Position numbers and translations under genes: made by a program. Source: Nitrospirota bacterium (lineage in GTDB: Bacteria > Nitrospirota > 9FT-COMBO-42-15 > HDB-SIOI813). From it: a DNA stretch of 41,847 nucleotides. Positions 1 through 9,904 of the stretch are shown piece after piece; positions within the stretch are counted from its first letter, which is position 1; each line of letters starts with the position of its first letter. Under the pieces are notes generated by a model. It was given only the letters and a program-made list of their open reading frames with translations, was not told where the DNA came from and searched no databases. The stretch is from contig JACRHF010000025.1 of assembly GCA_016217665.1 (NCBI GenBank), positions 1 to 41,847 on the forward strand, given 5' to 3'.

Positions 1-490
1 ACACCTTCTTTAGCTGGGACTCGATCTCTGTCAGCCCTGCAAATCCTCGAAATATATACCTTACAATACCTTCATTGCCAATTATGAAAAGCCACGGCTC
101 TCCAATTACGCCGTAACGCTTACCCAATGCCGCATCCTCTGGCTCAGGCCCCCAGAATTCAGCCGCCCGGTGCCGCTTTAATATGACAGCCACATCCTGT
201 TCATATCGAGACCCAATATCCATTATATTAAACCATACCTTCTCACAGTAACGACAATGGTCAGGATTGCCAAACATAAGGAGAATAACCTTCCCCTCTT
301 TATGAGCCCTTTTAAGATCCTCTGTTTCGAGAGGCGCCTTATCCCCTATCTTTACACCGGATTCACCCTCTGGCGCCCCTCTGATACCCGCCCAGGAAGA
401 GACAGGAAAAACCAGAGAGATACAGAGGCACAAAATAGAAACTATAAGATATAACAAAAAACTCTTCATTGGGCTTTGTCTTTCCACCAT
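1..490 (-). CDS. Exported thioredoxin-fold protein (partial, 3' end outside window)
   Basis: The gene runs leftward off the window edge, so only the first 163 codons are visible. Residues 1-34 look like a signal peptide: a short polar start, a hydrophobic stretch FLLYLIVSILCLCISLVF, then a small-residue cleavage area SSWAG. The mature part holds a CRYC redox motif at about residues 79-82 (GNPDHCRYCEK), followed by GEPWLFII, which resembles the cis-Pro loop region of thioredoxin folds. A periplasmic thiol-disulfide role is likely, but the partner is unknown. I chose the ATG at 490 because GAAGGG lies at good spacing before it; an in-frame ATG at 469 is the alternative. A Fur-like palindrome lies 60 bases upstream. 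Confidence 0.7.
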   Translation of the reverse strand, partial: MVERQSPMKSFLLYLIVSILCLCISLVFPVSSWAGIRGAPEGESGVKIGDKAPLETEDLKRAHKEGKVILLMFGNPDHCRYCEKVWFNIMDIGSRYEQDVAVILKRHRAAEFWGPEPEDAALGKRYGVIGEPWLFIIGNEGIVRYIFRGFAGLTEIESQLKKV

Positions 491-549
491 GATTTCACCC
501 TTCTCTCTTCCAGAATATGTTTTATAACTACCCTTTAAAAGAGATTCAT

Positions 550-579
550 GATAATGAATTACATTATCATAATGATAAT
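550..579. promoter_or_regulatory. Fur-family operator-like palindrome
   Basis: The 19 bases at 550-568 form GATAATG-N5-CATTATC, agreeing with 15 of 19 positions of the classic Fur box. It overlaps a second palindrome at 563-579, ATTATCAT-A-ATGATAAT. Overlapping GATAAT hexamers in alternating orientation are typical of Fur-family sites. It lies about 60 bases before the thioredoxin-fold gene start, where a repressor would act. The binding protein is inferred. Confidence 0.45.
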
Positions 580-706
580 TTAGTCTTTAACCCACAGGAT
601 GTCAAGGGATTCTTATAAAATTTTCCAGGATTCCGAACTCCGCATTCAAAAACAAGCTTTATCCCTTTATCTTTCGCCTGTTTTTCAAGTCATGAGGATC
701 ATTCTA

Positions 707-2012
707 TTAGTGGATGTGGTATCTGGTTATCTTTCTTTGAAGGGTCCTTCTGTCTATTCCGATGGCCCTGGCCGTGGCGCTGATATTCCCACCATGTGCT
801 TTGAGACTTTCAACAATATGTAGTTTCTCAATATCCTTCAATGAGGAGGCCTTTTCATGGCCTTTCCTGAGAGCAGACGGAAGGAAGGTAACTAAATGGC
901 CCTTTGTTATCATCGACTCCTTTGTCATGAGGATGACCCTCCCGAGGAGGTTAAATAGCTCTCTTACATTTCCAGGCCAGTGATAAAATAAAAATATCTC
1001 CATTGCACTTGAAGAAATTGTAACTGTCCTATCCTTAACTAATGGAGAGGTAGTAAGGAAGTGGTCCATCAGCAGAGGGATATCCTCTTTGCGCTCCCTT
1101 AAAGGCAGGATATTGACCCGGCAGACATTTAACCTGTAGTAAAGGTCATGACGAAATCTCCTCATCTTGACCTCTTCCTCTATGTCTTTGTTTATGGCGG
1201 CTACTATCCGAACATTAACCTTTACCTCTTTCGTGGAACCGAGGGGTCTGAACAAGCCCGTCTCTATAAACCTCAGGAGGCTGGCCTGAACCACAAGGTC
1301 CATATCAGCGATCTCATCTATAAAAAGGGTGCCACTATCGCATATCTTTAAAAGACCATCTTTGCAATTGGTTGCACCTGTAAAGGCGCCCTTTACATGA
1401 CCGAAGAGCTCGTTTTCGAGGAGATCTGGCTTGAGAGATGCACAGTTTATGGCTATAAATGGATTCTCCTTTCTGCAACTATCGAAATGGATTGCCCTCG
1501 CCACAAGCTCCTTGCCTGTGCCACTCTCCCCGCTTATTAATACAGGAAGGGATGTATCCTTTACTAATTGTACAGTATCTATAATATTCTGGATGATTTG
1601 ACTTTTTCCGACTATCCCATGATAGTGGTCAGGAACTCTCCTTAGATGTATATTCCTTTCGTCCTTGACCTCCTTCAGGATGGTCTCTAACTCAGCCATC
1701 TGACACGGCTTTGTGAGATAGTGATATGCCCCTAACTTAAGGGCCTTAACAGCAGTGGGTATGCTGCCGTAACCTGTAAGGACAATACCAACAATAGAGG
1801 GCTGAATATTTTTTAACCCCTCAATCACCTGTATGCCATCCATCTCCTGCATCTTTAAATCCACAATAAGCCACATCAAAGGATTTATCCTCCACGATAT
1901 TAATAGCATCCTTGCCGCCCTCTGCAGACCATACATCATAGCCCCTTCTTATCAACGCCCTCGACAGGTGCTTTCTAAAGGCATGGTCATCATCAACAAC
2001 AAGGACTCTCAT
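707..2012 (-). pseudogene. Sigma-54-dependent response regulator, interrupted by one frameshift
   Basis: Two overlapping frames make one protein. The first (from 2012) starts MRVLVVDDDHAFRKHLSRAL and is a receiver domain reading up to SFDVA near base 1873. The second continues with LIVDLKMQEMDG, which carries the phosphoacceptor Asp, and runs to 707. Removing one G near 1870-1873 restores DVLIVDLKM. The rest is a standard AAA+ activator: Walker A GESGTGKE, the sigma-54 contact loop GAFTGA, Walker B GTLFIDEIAD, and a C-terminal Fis-type helix-turn-helix (NISATARAIGIDRRTLQRK). The HTH resembles the PrrA/RegA/ActR type. It follows the kinase gene by 41 bases, so the two were a cotranscribed pair. 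The frameshift could be a real lesion or an assembly error; no slippery heptamer is visible. Confidence 0.85.
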
Positions 2013-2053
2013 TTTTCGCTCCGCTCAATGTGCCCCCTTCGGGGCCCACTGCC

Positions 2054-3148
2054 TCATTCCTCTTCATCACTTACCGGAAGCAGGAGGGTGACCCTTGTCC
2101 CCCGGCCTGTACTGCTCTCCATCTTTATGTCCCCCTTAATATCTCTCATAATACCATAACTTACGAAAAGGCCCAACCCAGTCCCCTTTCCAACCGGTTT
2201 TGTGGTAAAAAACGGCTCAAAGACCTTTTTGAGATTCTCTTCAGGGACCCCCATACCATTATCTGAAATTGAAACCCTTATCCACTCCGAATCTAATCCT
2301 GTGGATATGTTGACACGCCCATCCTCCCTGTCTACAACAGCCTCAAGGGCATTTTTCAGTATATTAAAGATTACCTGTCTGAACCGCTCCGGGTCGGTTT
2401 TAATAATAGGGAGACCATTATCAAGGTCCCTGGATATTGTGACCTTTGATGATGAGCTCCCACCTTTGTCCACGAGCAGTATCGTCCTGGACACAAGTTC
2501 ATTGATGTCTGTATCCACCTTCCTCAAGATACCGCTCTTAGACACATTCAGAAGGTCCTCTATAATGATCTTGCACCGTCTTATTTCAGTATCCATATCA
2601 GTCAGGTATTCTATAAACCTCGCTACAGGGGTCTCACTCCCTTGAGATTCCACTATGATACTCTTCAGTTCATCTGCTATCACAGCTATGGTGCCAAGAG
2701 GAGTGTTCAGCTCATGGGCAACACCTGCTGCAAGCTGTCCAATGGCAGCCATCTTCTCTATCTGTGCCAGCAACTCTTCATTCTTTATCTTTTCAGAAGA
2801 CTTTTTGGTAACATCGAGGATTAGCTCCATTACCATAGAAATATCACCATTTTTTGCAGAGACAGGGATACCAATAATTTCAAAGGTTCGGGATAAGCCT
2901 TTGGAATTAATAAATAGCTCATACCGGCTTGAAATACCTGTGTCAATAGTCTTTCCGGTAGGGCATATAGGACAAAAGCTATCATTGAAATTCATTGTCC
3001 TGTAACATCTTCGCTTTTTCCCGATATCGAGGGGGCCAAACCACTCCACCACCTTTTTATTCATCCACTGGATGCGGTGATGCGGGTCTATTAAGAGTAC
3101 CCCTGCATTTAATCTTTCAATGATGTTATTTAACTTTTCCACTGTCAT
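2054..3148 (-). CDS. PAS-domain sensor histidine kinase
   Basis: A 364-residue cytoplasmic kinase with no obvious membrane segment. Residues 1-120 form a PAS domain that contains a cysteine cluster, C48, C59 and C62 (CYRTM...SFCPICP), seen in many anaerobe PAS kinases and possibly binding metal or sensing redox. The H-box is [12 protein letters not shown] with His at about 145. The ATPase domain shows the N-box [10 protein letters not shown]1 [10 protein letters not shown]-box FEPFFTTKP and G2 GKGTGLGLF. The neighbouring sigma-54 regulator is its probable partner, and that partner is frameshifted here. The signal and target promoters cannot be told from the sequence. Confidence 0.9.
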   Translation of the reverse strand: MTVEKLNNIIERLNAGVLLIDPHHRIQWMNKKVVEWFGPLDIGKKRRCYRTMNFNDSFCPICPTGKTIDTGISSRYELFINSKGLSRTFEIIGIPVSAKNGDISMVMELILDVTKKSSEKIKNEELLAQIEKMAAIGQLAAGVAHELNTPLGTIAVIADELKSIIVESQGSETPVARFIEYLTDMDTEIRRCKIIIEDLLNVSKSGILRKVDTDINELVSRTILLVDKGGSSSSKVTISRDLDNGLPIIKTDPERFRQVIFNILKNALEAVVDREDGRVNISTGLDSEWIRVSISDNGMGVPEENLKKVFEPFFTTKPVGKGTGLGLFVSYGIMRDIKGDIKMESSTGRGTRVTLLLPVSDEEE

Positions 3149-3329
3149 TCATAAATAATAAATAGGTCGTCCTCTAAGCTGCACCTTAACAATAGACCAC
3201 CATCTGAAAAAAATCAATAGATTCTCTAATTTCTGGCCATAAGAATTTATCTGATGTCTTCATTTCATATGCTCCTGATGCATTTTAGGATATTCCTGTG
3301 TTAAAATAAAAATAATAATGTTGAGGGAA

Positions 3330-4352
3330 TTACAGCTCTTTGCGGATGGTGATGACGCTGTTGGCGGTGCCGATGTATTGCGGCAAGCTGGTTGCACTGA
3401 CGGGCTGGATCATGATGCCCAGTTCCGGCCAGGGTGCCCGGCCTCTCAAGACGATCAGATAACTGCCCCCGGCTTGAGTAAGCGCCTTCTTGCCGGTCTT
3501 AGATTCATAGAAGGCTACCACCTTGGCCACCGGGTCATTGGTGAGATAGACATAGTACTTCTCCTTCTCCTGGCTCATTCCAGTCGACATTTGCGCGTCG
3601 TAGCGTGCACCGGCATAGAGGGACACCCCCAAGTCCTTCTCGCTGGGCGACTTGAGAGACGGTTTCTCAGCAACCTCCGGCGCAGGCTCCTCAGACGGCC
3701 ATGGCTCTTCCTTTTCAGCGGAAGCCTCTTCTTCCATTTCCTCCGTTGTTGTCCCGTAAGCTATGACGCAAGGGGTGAGAAACGTTAGATGGCCCGCCGG
3801 GCCCTGGAGCAACGTCCCTGTGCTCACATCTTCTATTTCCAAGGTGCCCATTTTCACGTTTCCCTTCGCGTCTGCCTGTGCCCAATGGAATTCGGCAAGG
3901 TCGATCCATTGATTGGGATGGTAGGGAGGCCGTTTCGGAAGGCCTTCTTTGACGTTATTCTCATAGAGCTCGCGCAGCCAAAAGCCTACAGTGAAGAAGA
4001 CCGGTGTGCTCTGGCCCGGGCGCAACCGCTCGAGCGCGGCATCAAATTCCGGGGCTTGCATTTCCAGCTCCCCATGGGAGCCACGAGTATTAGGTGCCTC
4101 GCGCGCCTGCCAGCGCTGCGCGTAGAACTTGACCACATCTTCAATCGGTTTTCGTGCTGTGTACTTCGAGCACTCTTCGGGGCCTGATCTTTCAATCCTC
4201 ACGCCTGATTCTTCAACCCACTCAGCCCCGGAGATAAGCGGGATTTCGGCCAAGGTTTTAGGCGTCTGAGACTGAGCCTGGATGGTAAAGACGAAGGTAC
4301 AGACAGCGGCGCAGAGCGCAACGAAAAATAGCGTCTGACACCTGTAGCTCAT
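3330..4352 (-). CDS. Secreted protein with two similar halves, function unknown
   Basis: A 340-residue protein with a signal peptide (MSYRCQTLFFVALCAAV...IQAQSQ). Two segments resemble each other. One near the N terminus reads IPLISGAEWVEES then IEDVVKFYAQRW. The other, near the C terminus, reads VSLYAGARYDAQ then VAKVVAFYESKTG. An acidic, Pro/Glu-rich linker (EEMEEEASAEKEEPWPSEEP) separates them. This points to a duplicated small domain, probably periplasmic. I prefer ATG 4352, with GGAGG eight bases before it, over an in-frame GTG at 4361. G+C is higher than in the kinase genes to its left, closer to the nif island. I do not recognise a function. Confidence 0.75.
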   Translation of the reverse strand: MSYRCQTLFFVALCAAVCTFVFTIQAQSQTPKTLAEIPLISGAEWVEESGVRIERSGPEECSKYTARKPIEDVVKFYAQRWQAREAPNTRGSHGELEMQAPEFDAALERLRPGQSTPVFFTVGFWLRELYENNVKEGLPKRPPYHPNQWIDLAEFHWAQADAKGNVKMGTLEIEDVSTGTLLQGPAGHLTFLTPCVIAYGTTTEEMEEEASAEKEEPWPSEEPAPEVAEKPSLKSPSEKDLGVSLYAGARYDAQMSTGMSQEKEKYYVYLTNDPVAKVVAFYESKTGKKALTQAGGSYLIVLRGRAPWPELGIMIQPVSATSLPQYIGTANSVITIRKEL

Positions 4353-4385
4353 GGATTCCACCTCCGTGAATGGCTTCTATACCAC

Positions 4386-4500
4386 ATAGGAAAATCAAAA
4401 TTTCAGTTTGAATAATAGACCTCACAACTAGTGGCCGTCAAGGAATTATTAAGGGTCTTTCGAGGGTTGTCAGTGGGGGCTATGGGTAAAATTTTCCTAT
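4386..4500. repeat. Short inverted-repeat pair
   Basis: ATAGGAAAAT at 4386-4395 is matched by its exact reverse complement at 4491-4500, 95 bases apart. It lies beside the degraded region 4515-4790 and could be the remains of a small mobile element's ends. There is no target duplication that I can see, so the meaning is uncertain. Confidence 0.3.
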
Positions 4501-4514
4501 TTTGAACCACCGTG

Positions 4515-4790
4515 TCAGTTTTTCCACCGGCAAAGGGAGTAAACACCCTGTTTTTGGGCACACTGGCCGGGCAGTTGATAAAGACGCTGAATCTGCTTAC
4601 TTCTGCTTATCCTGCATCTACTCGACGTGCGTAGTGTGCAAATTCCTAGTGCGAAATTCCTAGTGCGGATATCACTGCCGAAGGTCTGAATGGCCACAAT
4701 CATCCCCGGAACAGCAGTATTATCTTCTATGACGCCTGCTTCATCTCTTTGCTCCTCTTCAGTCTCAACCGCCTCGATATATTTGGCCAT
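4515..4790 (-). pseudogene. Decayed ORF, possible IS91-type transposase scrap, left of the nif island
   Basis: The reading frame starts MAKYIEAVETEE, the same N terminus as the broken frame at 21251 on the other side of the island. It then runs into TAVPGMIVAIQTFGSD, which faintly resembles the PGM..IQTFG segment of IS91-type (Y2) transposases, followed by low-quality sequence. The mixture of an N terminus and an unrelated middle suggests a recombination scar rather than a working gene. The transposase link rests on about a dozen residues and is weak. Confidence 0.35.
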
Positions 4791-4815
4791 GGACCAATCT
4801 CCCCCATACTCATCC
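4755..4815 (+). repeat. Left copy of direct repeat bounding the nif island
   Basis: These 61 bases match 21216-21275 at all but two substitutions and one single-base indel, in the same orientation. The repeat covers the first codons (complement strand) of the MAK-IEAVETEE frame and about 28 bases upstream of its start codon. The island lies exactly between the two copies. Confidence 0.9.
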
Positions 4816-4820
4816 TGTGT

Positions 4821-5084
4821 TCATCTGAACCCTGCATATTTCTCAACGACCTTCATCTCGCGGACACCGTGGATATGGATGGGGACCGGGGAGAGGTTGA
4901 AGGCCGGAGAGGCGAAATAGGGAGTGGAGACCCCGATCAGATTGGTGCAGAACAGATGGTCATGTCCCATGGCGATGATCTCGGGAGCATGATACGGTAT
5001 GTTACGGCGGTCTTCAAGAGACCGATCGGCCGAGATCTTTTTTCCGAGATCACATGCGGCACACATTATTGTAGCAAACGACAC
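4821..5084 (-). CDS. Unrecognised short ORF at the left end of the nif island
   Basis: The frame codes about 87 residues from a GTG at 5084 (an ATG at 5066 is the alternative). It ends GVREMKVVEKYAGFR just six bases from the direct repeat. Codon choice looks like real coding sequence, and segments such as IPYHAPEIIAMGHDHLF and GVSTPYFASPAFNLSPVPIH read as a folded protein with several Cys and His residues. The open frame continues upstream without an obvious start, so it may be the C-terminal remnant of a longer gene. It points away from the nif operon and overlaps the NifA-type site. I do not recognise the family. Confidence 0.35.
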   Translation of the reverse strand: MSFATIMCAACDLGKKISADRSLEDRRNIPYHAPEIIAMGHDHLFCTNLIGVSTPYFASPAFNLSPVPIHIHGVREMKVVEKYAGFR

Positions 5085-5085
5085 A
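5070..5085 (+). promoter_or_regulatory. NifA upstream activator site (TGT-N10-ACA)
   Basis: TGT-AGCAAACGAC-ACA fits the NifA enhancer consensus exactly. It lies about 110 bases upstream of the -24 element at 5195, a normal distance for an enhancer acting through DNA looping. No nifA gene is present in the window. Confidence 0.6.
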
Positions 5086-5192
5086 AATATGTTGTCATCT
5101 TGAGCATGAATGGATGTGGGATAGGGGTACCGTTCCGGACAAATGGTATGTAACACATTGAAAACATGCGGTTTATTCTGCCATCTTCCGAC

Positions 5193-5210
5193 TTGGCACA
5201 CCTTGTGCGA
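5193..5210 (+). promoter_or_regulatory. Sigma-54 (-24/-12) promoter of the nif operon
   Basis: TTGGCACACCTTGTGCGA has the invariant GG (5195-5196) and GC (5207-5208) separated by exactly 10 bases, with TTGGCAC at -24. Transcription would begin near 5220, about 40 bases before the first gene. It is the only convincing -24/-12 element I found in the island. Confidence 0.75.
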
Positions 5211-5259
5211 TATAGAAATATACGTCGCAAGACGATTCCCAAAAGGAGGTGGTCCCGGG

Positions 5260-5457
5260 ATGGCTACCCCCGAGAGTATTTCCGATGCCATTATCGATCT
5301 GATGGAGAAGCAGGGACAGTTGACCCTGACCGAGGTGGAGACGCACCTGGGGGTCTCTTACAACCTCGTAATTCTCGACATCGACCGGATGGTGGAAAGG
5401 CATCTCCTAACTCTCGAGCGGCAGGGGACGGATTATGTCCTCTCCCGGGCGGCATAA
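5260..5457 (+). CDS. Small winged-helix-like protein, first gene of the nif operon
   Basis: A 65-residue protein starting at an ATG after a strong AAAGGAGGTGG ribosome site. The segment LMEKQGQLTLTEVETHLGVSYNLVILDIDRMVERHLLTLERQGTDY reads as helix-turn-helix plus a short wing, as in small winged-helix DNA-binding proteins. It is the first gene after the sigma-54 promoter and is followed within one base by the DUF2292 gene. A local regulatory role is possible, but no family name can be given with certainty. Confidence 0.75.
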   Translation: MATPESISDAIIDLMEKQGQLTLTEVETHLGVSYNLVILDIDRMVERHLLTLERQGTDYVLSRAA

Positions 5458-5458
5458 G

Positions 5459-5659
5459 ATGTGTGTATCGATGGTCTGCATGGATTGTAAAGTCAAGGTG
5501 GAACTGGACAGAAAAGGCAGCGCCGGCATCTGCGACGAGCGGATCATCAGCGAGATCGTGGAGAGTATTGGCCAGGTCCATCATGGTTCGGTGGAGATCA
5601 AGATCCAGGATTCCAGGGTGGTCCAGATCGACACGCTGGAGAAGCGGCGGTTGAAGTAG
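5459..5659 (+). CDS. DUF2292 / YezD-like small protein
   Basis: A 66-residue protein. The C-terminal half, HHGSVEIKIQDSRVVQIDTL, matches the core of the DUF2292 (YezD) family, whose function is unknown. The N terminus adds CVSMVCMDCK, a cysteine-rich start that could bind metal. The ATG begins one base after the stop of the preceding gene, so the two are translationally coupled. A strong hairpin follows and separates it from nifH. Confidence 0.75.
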   Translation: MCVSMVCMDCKVKVELDRKGSAGICDERIISEIVESIGQVHHGSVEIKIQDSRVVQIDTLEKRRLK

Positions 5660-5670
5660 CGATGGAATAA

Positions 5671-6684
<1,014 letters not shown>

Positions 6685-6725
6685 GGAGTTCATTGGCAGG
6701 CGGACAACAACAAGAGACTCACGAC

Positions 6726-6751
6726 CATTGCATTGGCCTTCGGCCGCAATG
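6726..6751 (+). other. Stem-loop in the nifH-nifD gap
   Basis: CATTGC pairs with GCAATG, enclosing a GGCC-TTC-GGCC hairpin, with no T-run after it. Such structures between nifH and nifD are known to protect the nifH mRNA end and raise NifH relative to NifDK; that role here is an inference. Confidence 0.45.
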
Positions 6752-6801
6752 GGTACCCCGGCAATGGGTCATGGGGAGGGAAGTGAGGAAGGGGAGCAGA
6801 A

Positions 6802-8268
6802 ATGGGCTTAGAGACCATCGAGGAACGGAAACAACTCGTTGAAGAAGTGTTATCGGTTTATCCGGAAAAGACCAAAAAGAAACGGGCCAAACACTTGGGG
6901 GTTTTCGATGAATCCCAGATCCAAAAAGGGGAATGTTCGGTCAAGTCCAACATCAAATCGATCCCGGGGGTCATGACCATCCGCGGCTGCGCCTATGCCG
7001 GATCAAAAGGGGTGGTCTGGGGACCCATCAAGGACATGATCCACATCAGCCACGGCCCGGTCGGGTGCGGCCAGTACTCCTGGGCCTCCCGGCGAAATTA
7101 CTACATCGGGATGACGGGGGTGGATACCTTCGTCACGATGCAGTTCACCTCGGATTTCCAAGAGCGGGACATCGTCTTCGGCGGGGACAAGAAGCTGGAG
7201 AAAATCATCGACGAGATCCAGCAGCTCTTCCCCCTGAACAAAGGGATCACGATCCAGTCGGAGTGCCCCATCGGCCTGATCGGGGACGACATCGAGGCCG
7301 TGTCCAAGAAAAAGTCCAAGGAATATAACGGGAAGACGATCGTCCCGGTCCGGTGCGAGGGATTCCGAGGGGTTTCCCAGTCCCTGGGGCACCATATCGC
7401 CAACGATACGATCCGGGATTGGGTCTTCCCGCAGGCCGATCAGCGTGAATTTCAGGGGACCCCTTACGACGTCGCCATCATCGGCGACTACAACATCGGC
7501 GGGGACGCCTGGTCCTCCCGGATCCTTCTGGAGGAGATGGGGCTTCGGGTGGTGGCCCAATGGTCCGGAGATGGGACGCTGAGCGAGCTGATGAACACCC
7601 CGAAGGTGAAGCTCAATATCCTCCATTGCTACCGGTCGATGAACTATATCTCCCGCCACATGGAGGAAAAGTACGGCATCCCCTGGGTGGAATACAACTT
7701 CTTCGGTCCCACCAAGATCGAAGAGTCGCTGCGCAGAATCGCTTCCCACTTCGACGACAGGATCAAGGAAGGGGCGGAGAAGGTCATCGCCAAATACCGC
7801 CCCATGGCGGACCGGGTGATCGAAAGGTACCGACCGCGCCTGGAAGGGAAGACGGTCATGCTCTTCGTCGGCGGCCTCCGCCCGCGCCACGTCATCGGGG
7901 CCTACGAAGACCTCGGCATGAACGTGATCGGAACCGGCTACGAGTTCGGCCACAACGACGACTACCAGCGGACTGCACACTACGTGAAGGAAGGGACCGT
8001 GATCTACGACGACGTCACCGGTTACGAGTTCGAGAAGTTCGTCGAGAAGATGCAGCCCGATCTGGTGGGTTCCGGGATCAAGGAGAAATATGTCTTCCAG
8101 AAGATGGGGGTCCCCTTCCGGCAGATGCACTCGTGGGATTATTCGGGACCTTATCACGGGTACGACGGGTTCGCCGTCTTCGCCAGGGACATGGACATGG
8201 CGATCAACAACCCGGTCTGGAAGATGGCGAAGGCACCGTGGAGGGAAGGGAAAACCGGAATGGAGTAG
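6802..8268 (+). CDS. nifD: Nitrogenase molybdenum-iron protein alpha chain
   Basis: A 488-residue protein holding the FeMo-cofactor and half of the P-cluster ligands. P-cluster cysteines are C63 (RGCAYAG), C89 (GPVGCGQYS) and C155 ([11 protein letters not shown]). The cofactor ligands are C276 (LHCYRSMNY) and H443 ([13 protein letters not shown]). The substrate-site His is H197 (SQSLGHH). These features make it the molybdenum enzyme rather than the V or Fe-only type. The ATG follows a GGAAGGGGAGCAG ribosome region. The 117-base gap after nifH holds a stem-loop. Confidence 0.98.
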   Translation: MGLETIEERKQLVEEVLSVYPEKTKKKRAKHLGVFDESQIQKGECSVKSNIKSIPGVMTIRGCAYAGSKGVVWGPIKDMIHISHGPVGCGQYSWASRRNYYIGMTGVDTFVTMQFTSDFQERDIVFGGDKKLEKIIDEIQQLFPLNKGITIQSECPIGLIGDDIEAVSKKKSKEYNGKTIVPVRCEGFRGVSQSLGHHIANDTIRDWVFPQADQREFQGTPYDVAIIGDYNIGGDAWSSRILLEEMGLRVVAQWSGDGTLSELMNTPKVKLNILHCYRSMNYISRHMEEKYGIPWVEYNFFGPTKIEESLRRIASHFDDRIKEGAEKVIAKYRPMADRVIERYRPRLEGKTVMLFVGGLRPRHVIGAYEDLGMNVIGTGYEFGHNDDYQRTAHYVKEGTVIYDDVTGYEFEKFVEKMQPDLVGSGIKEKYVFQKMGVPFRQMHSWDYSGPYHGYDGFAVFARDMDMAINNPVWKMAKAPWREGKTGME

Positions 8269-8290
8269 GTTGGGCGAAGCGAAGCCCAAC
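8269..8290. repeat. REP-like inverted repeat in the nifD-nifK gap
   Basis: GTTGGGC, an eight-base loop GAAGCGAA, then GCCCAAC. This short palindrome belongs to a repeat type common in proteobacterial genomes. It is the only copy with both arms that I see here. A related half-copy appears reversed inside the DUF269 coding sequence (13096-13118). Confidence 0.65.
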
Positions 8291-8324
8291 AATATGAAAT
8301 TGTGACGAATCAAACGGGGAGAAC

Positions 8325-9863
8325 ATGAACCAAAACGCAGATCAGATCCTGGATCACGCCAACCTGTTCCGGGAACCGGAATATCTTGAGATGTTCGAGA
8401 AGAAACGGAAGGAATTCGAAAACCCCTGCGACTCGGACGAGATCGAGAAGATCCGGGAATGGACAAAGACCCCTGAATACCGGGAACTGAACTTTCAGCG
8501 GGAGGCCCTCACCGTCAACCCGGCCAAGGCCTGCCAGCCGCTTGGCGCCGTCTTCTGCGCCGTGGGATTCGAGGGGACCCTCCCCTTCGTTCACGGGTCT
8601 CAGGGGTGCGTGGCCTATTACCGGAGCCATCTCAGCCGCCACTTCAAGGAACCCTGCTCCTGCGTCTCTTCTTCAATGACGGAAGACGCGGCGGTGTTCG
8701 GGGGACTCAACAACATGATCGACGGCCTGGCCAACGCCTATGCGCTGTACAAGCCCAAGATGATCCATGTCTCCACCACCTGCATGGCCGAGGTGATCGG
8801 CGATGACCTCAACACCTTTATCAAGAATGCCAAGGCCAAGGGGTCCGTCCCGGAGGAATACGACGTCCCCTTCGCCCACACCCCGGCCTTCGTGGGGTCC
8901 CACATAGTAGGTTATGACAATGCGCTCAAAAGCATCCTCAGTCATTTCTGGGAAGGGAAAGAACGACAGCCGGGAGAGAAAATCAACTTGATCATGGGAT
9001 TCGACGGTTACACCGTGGGGAACATCCGGGAACTGAAGCGGATGCTGAACCTGATGAGTGTAAGCTATACGGTTCTATCGGATAACAGTGATATCTTCGA
9101 TACCCCCACGGACGGACAGTTCCGGATGTATGACGGCGGAACGACGCTTGAGGAGACGAAGAACGCCCTCCATGCAAAGGCCACGATTTCGATGCAGGAG
9201 TTCTGTACGGAAAAGACGCTGGAGTATGCGGCCTCCAAGGGTCAGGAGACGGTGGCCTTAAACCATCCTATCGGAGTTGCCGGAACCGATGAGTTTTTGA
9301 TAGAGGTTTCCCGAATTACAGGAAAGCCGATACCGCAGGAATTAGAAAAGGAGCGGGGCCGGCTGGTGGATGCCATCGCTGACTCTTCGGCCTACCTGCA
9401 CGGGAAGAGGTTCGCTCTTTACGGTGATCCGGACCTGACGCTCGGCCTGACGGCCTTCTTGCTGGAGCTGGGGGCCGAACCGGTCCATTCCCTGGCCACC
9501 AACGGCGGTAAGGAGTGGGAAGCAAAGGTCCAGGCGCTGTTCGACGCTTCTCCCTTTGGAAAGAACGGTCATGTTTATCCGGGGAAAGATCTATGGCATA
9601 TGCGCAGCCTCCTCTTCACGGAGCCGGTCGATTTTCTGATCGGGAATACCTACGGGAAATATCTGGAGCGGGACACGGGGACGCCGCTGATCCGGATCGG
9701 CTTTCCGATCTTCGACCGGCATCACCATCATCGCTATCCCATCATTGGCTATCAGGGGGCGATGAATGTCCTGGTCCGGATCCTGGACAAAGTGTTCGAA
9801 GAGTTGGACCGGAAAAGCAACGTGCCATCCAAGACGGATTACAGTTTTGACATTATTCGGTAA
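8325..9863 (+). CDS. nifK: Nitrogenase molybdenum-iron protein beta chain
   Basis: A 512-residue protein that completes the alpha2-beta2 MoFe protein and supplies the other P-cluster ligands: C70 (AKACQPLGA), C95 ([12 protein letters not shown]) and C153 ([11 protein letters not shown]), at the same positions as in Azotobacter numbering. The Ser of AFVGSHI matches the beta-Ser that can ligate the oxidised P-cluster. The N-terminal extension of about 60 residues before the core is typical of the classical NifK. The ribosome site is GGGGAG before ATG 8325. A REP-like hairpin lies just upstream. Confidence 0.98.
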   Translation: MNQNADQILDHANLFREPEYLEMFEKKRKEFENPCDSDEIEKIREWTKTPEYRELNFQREALTVNPAKACQPLGAVFCAVGFEGTLPFVHGSQGCVAYYRSHLSRHFKEPCSCVSSSMTEDAAVFGGLNNMIDGLANAYALYKPKMIHVSTTCMAEVIGDDLNTFIKNAKAKGSVPEEYDVPFAHTPAFVGSHIVGYDNALKSILSHFWEGKERQPGEKINLIMGFDGYTVGNIRELKRMLNLMSVSYTVLSDNSDIFDTPTDGQFRMYDGGTTLEETKNALHAKATISMQEFCTEKTLEYAASKGQETVALNHPIGVAGTDEFLIEVSRITGKPIPQELEKERGRLVDAIADSSAYLHGKRFALYGDPDLTLGLTAFLLELGAEPVHSLATNGGKEWEAKVQALFDASPFGKNGHVYPGKDLWHMRSLLFTEPVDFLIGNTYGKYLERDTGTPLIRIGFPIFDRHHHHRYPIIGYQGAMNVLVRILDKVFEELDRKSNVPSKTDYSFDIIR

Positions 9864-9904
9864 TGGTAGGGGCGGTTCACCAACACCTCTACGGAGGGCA
9901 AACA

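Noticed and set aside
1821-1939. Programmed frameshift in the response regulator
   Set aside because: There is no slippery heptamer or stimulatory hairpin at GATGTGGCTTATTG; a plain one-base insertion or assembly error explains it better.
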